NCBI GenBank assembly: GCA_015179025.1
Contig: WHUX01000026.1
Coordinates: 310,001-374,000, forward strand
DNA length: 64,000 nt
From: Terfezia claveryi
Taxonomy: Eukaryota > Ascomycota > Pezizomycetes > Pezizales > Pezizaceae
Direction: 5' to 3'
Within the stretch, counting starts at the first letter, position 1. Every line of letters begins with the position of its first letter. The translations under genes and the position numbers were made by a program. Positions 56,304-64,000 of the stretch are shown here, one piece after another. Below the pieces are notes generated by a model. It did no database searches, was not told the origin of the DNA, and saw only the letters and a program-made list of their open reading frames with translations.

Positions 56304-59300
56304 ATGCATGGTGTTTGTCGGCAATTTGCAACTACAGGAACCTGCCGTTTCACCAACTGTAGATTTTCACATGAACCGGGAGCTGCACCACCGCCTGATA
56401 CTCCGACCGCCGCCACTGGGGCTCCGAAAGGCCCTTGCCGATATTTTCAACGACATGGGAATTGCAAATTCGGAGCAGGTTGCAGGTTCTCGCATGATGT
56501 TGATGCCAACAGTCCCCCACCGCCGGTTGAGGATCCAGATAGTGCACAGTCGCTCTATCGTGGATGGAATCAATTACTCGGGGGTGCCCAACGGGGTGCC
56601 CGAAGTGTGTTCGGAGGATATTCTGCGAGAACTGCGCTTGGCGCGGAGCTGACTGCAGACCAGATGGAGAGGTTCCTCGACGGCGCCATGAGGATCCTTG
56701 ACATTGGCAGTACGGAGACGATCCAGCAGCTCATTCGGGAGCTTGCGACTGACCGAGGTCTCAACCGGATCAGACAGGCGGTGGAGGCAGACTTTGTGCT
56801 TGGATACTCTCCGTCCAATCTATCTTTCAAGCGTCACTGTTTCCCTTTGCTTAGGATCCTGGCTCATGACGAGCTGCGTGCGTCGTTGGTGCTCGAGAGT
56901 GAGGTTGGCACGCTGTTCAACTTTGTTTACGGCCCGGGTGGACGACGTGGGACGGCTTTTTTCTCGCGGGTCGCCCAAAACCTCGCCAGCGCTGCTGACT
57001 CAGGGGACAGGGAACTGGTTGATAATACTGTGCATACTGCATCCGTGGCTCTCTTTAACACGCTGAACCTGAACCATGCCGCCGCTGTACAGGACGACTT
57101 CAAGGGCATCGTTCTACAGCTTGAGGAGCTTCTCGGCCCCGAGCCGCATGCAAGCAGCCCCAGCGCCGCATTCCGCTTCAGGTCTTCGCAACAAGTCATA
57201 GGCCGCATCAAAATCCTCCTTAAAATCGCGGACGCACTTCCCACAGCTGCGGTGCGGAGGCCAGCAGCCGTTATCGGGGTCAGTATTGATCCCAATCAAG
57301 TTGATTTCCCTGGTGAACTCTCCCGTGAGGGGCCACGGCACGACAATGACCATGCAGAGGTTGCTAAGATCAAGATCCTGCCAACAAGCGAGGAGATCAA
57401 CTCTCACCGAAACGAGTTTATACCACAGAGGTCACTGGGCTATCCACATCACCTGGAAGGAATCTCGCGAGTATTGGATTTCCAGTTTCGTTTGCTCAGG
57501 GAAGATACCTCTGGCCAGATTAGAGAGGCGGTTCGAACTGTTATTCATATGTGGGATGAGCTTGTCGGGGTGAAAATGGGGGCAAAGGACGCAAAAAAAA
57601 TGAAATCTCAAACACATAGCGTGCGGACACTGGTATATCAGAACGCGAAATTCGAGACTGTGAGATGCACCAGCCGTGATGGCATCGTCTTCACGGCAAG
57701 TTTCGATCAGCCTGCCAAAGTCCAAGCTCTTAAGGCGACCGCTCGAAAAGAATGGTGGGAGAGAGCAAGGTATCTTGCCGTTGGCTCCTTGCTTTGCCTG
57801 GTTGACAGCCACAAGAGGGGGACATTCCTGGTCGTGTGCGAACGGAAGGTGATTGCTGCGGACTATAAAAGACAGAACAAAGATAACGAAGCTGCAGTAA
57901 CTGGTAATGACGATCTTGCGAGTGACCCCCATCGAGCAAGGATAACCCTTCGCTTTGCCCAAGAGATTGCACGGGAGGACGTGGAAAGCATTTTTCTTTC
58001 CACTGCCTCGCAAGTCCTTGTGGAGTTTCCTGGATTGCTTTTTGCTTCCTTCAGTCCCATCCTCAAGTCTTTACAGCAAATATCTAAAGATGGAAGCGTG
58101 CCGTTCACCAACTGGCTGGCTCCATCACCAACACTGACCTACGCTCCTGACCCGAACGCTCGCCAGAACGTCGAAGTACCCCCTCCACTGTATATGACAA
58201 AGCCTGGTGCTGCACTTAAGCTGGACTCTATCACAAATGGGAAGCCAATGACATACTCTATTGGGTGCGATTTAGGAGCCATGCAACTCGAGGAGGCCAC
58301 CACGCTGGACCATGGGCAATGCGAGGCTTTGCTCGCAAGCTTCAGCAAGGAACTTGCACTCATTCAAGGACCACCTGGAACTGGCAAGTCGTATCTTGGA
58401 GTACAGCTTGTGAAAGTATTGCTGGAGAATCGAGTGATGACGGAAATTGGGCCAATTATCTGCGTGTAAGCTTCCTTGCCTCAAGGGGTGCAACTACCCT
58501 AGTGCAACCCATGCTGACATCAAGATCGGGGGCTTACTTATATAGCTGCTATACGAACCATGCATTAGATCAATTCCTAGAGCACCTACTCGACGATGGC
58601 ATCAATAACATTGTCCGTGTTGGCAGTCGTTCAAAGTCAGATCGAGTTCAGGCAAAGTCTCTCTATCTCCTTGCGCAACGGGAGGATCAGACCCAAGAGG
58701 AACGGATTCGTAGGGCAAAAGCCAGGGATGAGCTTGTCGAGATTGAAAAGTCAATTACTGCCGCGTGTAATCAGCTTTACGAGCCAGCAAGCCCAGCAAC
58801 GCTGAAGATGTTTCTTCAAGAAGCTTATCCTATCGCTTTTATGGACATATTCGGTGAAGACAATGAAGATGAGGACGGGTTCAAAATGGTCAAAAAAAAG
58901 GTCCGGGGTGTGAAACGTACTGCTGAGCAGAGGCTTGATGACTGGCTTCAAGGTCGACTTGCGTATGATAATGTGTTCAGGAGATCTCAAAACTCGCAGC
59001 ACATTCGCCCAATTGATCAGTTGCGAACCATGAATGTCTTTACGTTGACTTCTAGGGAGCGGCAATGTTTATTTGAGTATTGGTCTGACGAGTTAAAGGA
59101 AAAAGCGACACAGGACCTTCTCGAAGCCGCTGAAGAGCATACCAAAGAGCGGCAAATACTAGGTCGGCAACAAAGCGAACAGGAACGGCGATGCCTGCAA
59201 AAGAGCCATGTGGTTGGACTGACTACGACTGGGTTTGCCGGCCACGCCGACTTGATTCGCTCACTTAAGTCAAAGGTTCTGATATGTGAAGAGGCGGGTG

Positions 59301-62300
59301 AGGTTTTGGAAGGACATATTCTGACAGCGTTACTTCCCACTATGGAGCACGCTATACTCATCGGAGATCACTTGCAGTTGCGACCGCAGATCATGAAGCA
59401 TGAGTTTTCAATAGAAAACCCTAAAGGGGGACAGTTGTACGGCCTGAACACGTCCTTGTTTGAAAGGTTGGTGGAGGTGGAACGGTTCGGTGGGAAACGA
59501 TTTCCTATTGCCAAACTCGACACACAGCGGCGAATGTATCCGTCCATTGCAAATCTAGTGAGGAACACGTTGTACCCTGACTTGTGTGACCACCCTTCGA
59601 CAAAAACCCATCCGGAGGTGCCCGGTATGGCCAAGCGGCTTTTCTGGATGGATCACAGACATCTGGAGGCCAGCGAGGACAAACTGGAGCTGATTCAGAC
59701 TTCCCACGCTAACGAATTTGAGGCCGATATTGTTGTTGGGCTTGTTCGACATCTGTCCAGGCAGGGAACTTATAAGAGCGGGGAAATTGCAGTCCTGGCC
59801 CCTTACCTAAGACAGTTATTTATCTTGCGACGGAAGTTGGCAACGACGTTTGAGGTTCTTGTTGGCGACCGAGACCAGGAACAGCTTGAAGAGGCTATTG
59901 AAGCAGGCGAGTTGGAGCCGGCCCCGTTGGAACAACCAGCTCGTGTCCTGAAGAAGGGTGCATTGCTGAGCGAAGTGAGAGTTGCAACAGTGGATAATTT
60001 TCAGGTCAGTGCTGCCAACCCTTACCAGCTATCTTCTTGTCTAGACTGCCGGTAACGTTACTAACTGTTTATATATATCCAGGGTGAGGAAGCGAAGGTC
60101 ATCATTATTTCCCTTGTCAGAAGCAACCAAAGAAACAAATGTGGATTCCTGAAGACTTCAAATAGAATAAACGTATTGTTGAGGTAAATTTCTTCTTACG
60201 CGGAGTCTCCTTGCTAAGAACTAACAATGGTCGCATGTGCATTTTATAGCCGAGCAAGGGACGGCATGTACATCATCGGAAATGCAGAGACTTGCGGGCA
60301 AGTTGACATGTGGAAGAAAGTTATCACAATGTTTGAAAAGGATAACATGATTGACAAGCATCTGCAACTATGTTGTGCCCGTCATCCAGAAAAGCCCATT
60401 TTCGTCACGCAACCGGAAGATTTCCACATGCTATCTCCCGAAGGCGGATGCAACGAGCGGTGTCAGTGGCGACTTGAATGCGGTCATCCATGTCTCAACA
60501 AATGCCACTCCGAGCTCCTTCACGAAAATATCCTCTGTCTGGAGCGCTGCAACAGGACATTCAAGCATTGTGACCATCCCTGCCCAAAGATTTGCGGTGA
60601 ACCATGCCTTAAATGTCAGGTTGAAGTTCCTGGAGTTCAACTACCCTGCGGGCATACGCCGAGTAAATTACGTTGTCATCAATTGCAGGAGATTCACCAA
60701 GTCCGATGTACTGCGCTGATGGAGAGGAAGCTCGATGTCTGTGGCCATGAGACAACTATGCAATGTGGAGAGGATCCAAAGTCATATGTTTGCCGCAAGA
60801 TGTGTGAGGGGGAATTACCCTGTGGGCACAAATGCAAATCTTTGTGTTCATCGTGCACGCGCCGGAGTGCAAACGGGACAGGCAAAACGACAACCCATGG
60901 CCCATGCAGGATTGTCTGCGGAAGAAATTACAGCACCTGCCCCCACAGCTGTAAAGACTTCTGCCACGGTGAGGTGAAGTGTGCCCCTTGCAGTCAACCC
61001 TGCGCTATTCGTTGTGACCACTCAGTATGTGGCAAGCTGTGTAGGGAGCCATGCGCGCCGTGCCCGGAGAGATGCACCTGGGGCTGCAAGCACCGCAAGC
61101 ACTGTGACATGCCATGTGCTGTTCCTTGCAATATCAACCCATGTTCGGAGAGATGCGATCAGCAGCTGGACTGTGGCCACCAGTGTCCTTCAGTTTGCGG
61201 CGAGACTTGCCCACCCGCTGGTTTCTGCCAGGAATGCGCACATCCCGACCTTTTAGCCCGTCAAGTGGACCTGATAACCCTCGAGACCTACGCTGAGGTC
61301 GATCTGGATTTGGACCCGATAATCGTACCAAAATGTGGACACTTTTACGCAATGTCGACATATGACAGTCACATGGGCATGGAGAACGCGTATCGGATGA
61401 CACCAGACGGACGAATCATTGGCCCTAGAGCCCTCGATGGCAGTGAGGCAAGAGAAGATCGAGATCCCGATGAACCCGCAGAAAAGTTAGTGGTGCGTGC
61501 ATGTCCTGACTGTCGAGCTCCCCTTCGAGATCTCCATCGATACAACAGAATAGTCAAAGTGGCATATCTCGATGAATCAACAAGGAGATTCTGCACCATT
61601 GCGCAAGCAAATTACTTGAAGCTATACAAAGAAGTATCAGACGCACAGAACGGACTTGTGGCAGATCGCAGCCAATTTCTCTACCGCTTGTCTAACCACG
61701 GTACAAAACGAGCAGTACCTGAAAATAGGTTTCCGCAGGTTGTTGAGGAGCGAATTCAGAGGACTAATGGGCTTCTGAATAAAATCTGGGCATTCGCATG
61801 GACAGTCGTTGAGGAGGAGCAACCGTATGTTCGCGTGAGGGATCTTGTGCTCAGTAAGCGGCGAAGAGACCAAGTTGAATCCAACATAACAGCTAGGGGC
61901 GGGCCGACGACTTCAACAGCCTATGTGATGGATAGTTCTGTCGTCCAACTGGGATTCCGGCTGAAGGCTTACAACCTCTTTAATGAGTTCCGTTGGGATA
62001 CTTTATGGGACCTTCATTCCATCGCTGAAAGTGACAAGGCTGATAAAGCTACGCAAAGGAAGCTGCGACGAAGAATTATACTAGAGATTCCAGGGGCGTA
62101 CGACCTGTGCTCAGACATCATTAATGAGTGCCGGATGGCTAATTTGGGTAAATATGAAGTTGAAGCAAGGGTGTGCCGGGCCAGGCTTGTTGCCCTGTAC
62201 AGGATTACATCAGTGGCCCTGGGCGCGCTGTTGGCTGCGCTGGAGGGGGTGAATGCGACGACTGCAGCTAGTTCAGCTGCCGCTAATCAAGGGAAGCCAG

Positions 62301-62791
62301 CTACAGGCGCAGCACACCTAACCTCGGAAGAAAGTATGCAGAAGGAGAAGCAGAGCTTGGATAGATGTAACGATCTATGCGCACAGCTACCTGGGACAGT
62401 TGGACCAATGAAGGCAAAGGTTGACGAAGCAAGAAAGCTCCTCGGTGGCATGACATTCTACAGTCCAGTTTCAGCTGAGGAGAAGGAAGCGGTATACAGG
62501 GCTATGTCGGTGGAGTTTAGCTCGACTGGAAGGTGGTACACGTGCCAAAATGGGCATCCGGTAAGTTCACTTCCTTGTCTTGTTTTTCCTGTCCACCGCT
62601 GGGGAGCAAGAGACTGAAGCCTTGGGTGGCGATAGTTTACGATTGGTAACTGCGGTGCACCAAATCAGTTGGCTGCGTGTCCTGAATGTGGGGCTAGAAT
62701 TGGAGGAAGTGCCAGCGGGTTGGCCTCAGGGGTCAGACGCGACAATGATTTCGCAGAATTGGATCAGAGGATTGGCAGGTTAAGGTTATGA
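56304..62791 (+). CDS. ZNFX1/NFX1-type zinc-finger SF1 helicase, 2062 aa
   Basis: Exons: 56304-58465, 58546-60004, 60083-60183, 60250-62560, 62636-62791; total 6189 nt, in frame throughout. Two CCCH fingers open the protein (CX8CX4CX3H at residues 5-23, CX8CX5CX3H at 45-64). An UPF1-like SF1B helicase follows: Walker A GPPGTGKS at 689-696, CYTNHALDQFL, CEEAG near 966, GDHLQLRPQ, and RVATVDNFQ-GEEAKVIIISLVRSN with SRARDGMYIIGN around 1200-1250. An NFX1-type cysteine-rich array spans about 1308-1567 (CGHPC, CGHKC, CPHSC repeats). An RZ-type finger closes it (WYTCQNGHP-FTIGNCG...CPECGARIGG, about 2001-2035). Family members such as human ZNFX1 and fission yeast Hrr1 act in RNA silencing or antiviral defence. 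ATG 56304 is chosen because it starts just before the first finger. Confidence 0.93.
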
Positions 62792-64000
62792 TGAATATGG
62801 AGGGGTATGTCTTGTGTATTGATGATTTAGTGCTTGTGGGATTCTTACTACGAAATGGGGCGTGAACGTGGTTAATGGGAGAGGAAATTATTTCACTTTC
62901 TTTCTAGAGAATTTCAGAGTTCTTTTTTAAACAAAGGAAATTTGAGTATGCTTTTATATCAGCAAGTGCGCACAAGTAATTTCCCGTAGAGAGGAAGCGG
63001 TCCATAATTCTGTGATGCGGGATTATTCCAGACCCCAGTACCAACTTATTCATGCACTTTCCATATTGCACCCACAACCCTATTTGCAGCTCAGGGATTA
63101 CGAGAATCACTAGGATCAAAACCTCCCTATAAATTATTCTTGCAAACACCTATTTCGGAGAACTTGTCTTTTTTTTTTTTGGAGGCGGAGATTTAGCCTA
63201 TTGAGGCTCCCAGGCTTACTGACAATACAAATATTATATGGGAATGGTGAGGCAGAGTGCCGTGTTAATTCAAACACCGTATAGTAGATAGAGTAATTGA
63301 GATTATGAGGAGCATATTACAGGCTTATAATAGGAGCGTAAGAAGCACCAAAAAAAAACAAAAAAAAACCAGGATTAAAGCTACTGTGTGTGTGTATCAA
63401 CTTATGATCTCAGATGATTTGTATTGCTGTAGGTATTCTGGAACTGGTCATGGGTTGCCAGTTTGGGGTATTATGAAGAAACTGTAGCTTACTTATCTAA
63501 GTATATACTCACCACGTGATATTTACACTTCTAGGAAGTAATGACTTATCGAGATCATGTGAAATCGGTCTTGAATTTAATTTATTTAAAGAGCCTAAGG
63601 AATATATTGGGGGATGATATAATGACTGGTTGTTGTGCCGTTTTTGTGGTGTCTCTCAATCAAGATATAGGAGGTCATGTAGGTAGCTGTAGCTATGCAA
63701 AGTATGCTAGGCAATAATTAAACCTTACTTATATCATAGTAAGAAACTGCTGAATAAGCAGCTTCAATATGAGCGTCCAATTGTAGGATGACGCTAGCCT
63801 AATTTGTAGCTTTCGTATGTTTTGATATCTGATGTTCTATGTTGCCATGATGTAGTTGTGCAAAACTAATTCCTATGCGTAACCTCAACTGCGGGTGTGG
63901 AAAGATGGAATTAATTCTGCAACTCAATCGTTTTCACTATAGAAAATTTGCTTCTTCTCAGCATAAACTACCGTACTTCGGATTACCTAGGTCTCTGGTT
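62792..64000. other. Intergenic, no supported gene
   Basis: A T11 run at 63170-63180, read on the minus strand, follows GGGAGCCTCAATAGGCTAAA and CTCCGCCTCC. This may be another short retroposon tail, but no TSD was found. The rest is AT-rich and non-coding. Confidence 0.4.

Overview
This 64 kb window comes from a filamentous ascomycete (Pezizomycotina). The evidence is short introns of about 50-80 nt with CTAAC/CTGAC-like branch sites, a serine/threonine-rich GPI-anchored wall-type protein, Tad-like LINE and copia remnants, and two large SF1 helicase genes of fungal type. Genus and species cannot be read from the sequence. The window is gene-poor and repeat-rich. I support four protein-coding genes and one tRNA-Gly(CCC); almost everything else recognisable is a dead or truncated mobile element.

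Layout. 0.25-0.8 kb: GPI-anchored protein gene (-). 1.2-2 kb: a 12-bp tandem repeat and a short inverted-repeat element. 2-10 kb: AT-leaning sequence with no gene I can support. 10-11.5 kb: Tad-like LINE remnant (-). 11.8-14.8 kb: a complete but internally deleted copia retrotransposon with two LTRs and a 5-bp target-site duplication (TSD). 15-20.8 kb: decayed copia gag, a hAT transposase end, a GGCCTGG/CCAGGC minisatellite and two 5'-truncated LINE inserts. 20.9-23.7 kb: a Crinkler/RHS-like P-loop NTPase pseudogene split by a 1.0 kb LINE insert. 24.9-26.3 kb: a Ty3/gypsy gag pseudogene joined to a second Crinkler/RHS-like fragment. 27.8-30.5 kb: two copies of a 1.2 kb element with GC-rich terminal inverted repeats, one carrying a 76-bp LINE tail. 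30.6 kb: tRNA-Gly. 35-37 kb: PIF/Harbinger and pogo-type transposase remnants.

39.1-47.2 kb: a 19-exon gene for a TRANK1-like UvrD/REP helicase of about 2309 residues. 48.3-49.2 kb: a zinc-finger-protein tail and a hAT remnant. 51.4-53.1 kb: a two-exon gene of unknown function (-). 53.6-54.1 kb: a LINE RNase H remnant. 56.3-62.8 kb: a five-exon gene for a ZNFX1/NFX1-type helicase of 2062 residues. Both big gene models were built by hand; exon lengths add to a multiple of three with no internal stop. ZNFX1-class helicases act in RNA silencing in other eukaryotes, so a silencing role here is plausible but is inference.

The most unusual signal is a dispersed short sequence with core TAGTCTGGTTGGCAC. 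It occurs eight times exactly and about nine more times in variant form. Several copies are bounded by direct repeats of 7-10 bp, so that inserts of only 15-30 bp behave like transposed units. One has a paralogous empty site 0.8 kb away. Alongside LINE tails of 47 and 76 bp and poly(A) inserts of 23 and 69 bp, this suggests a genome that collects extremely short, TSD-flanked insertions.
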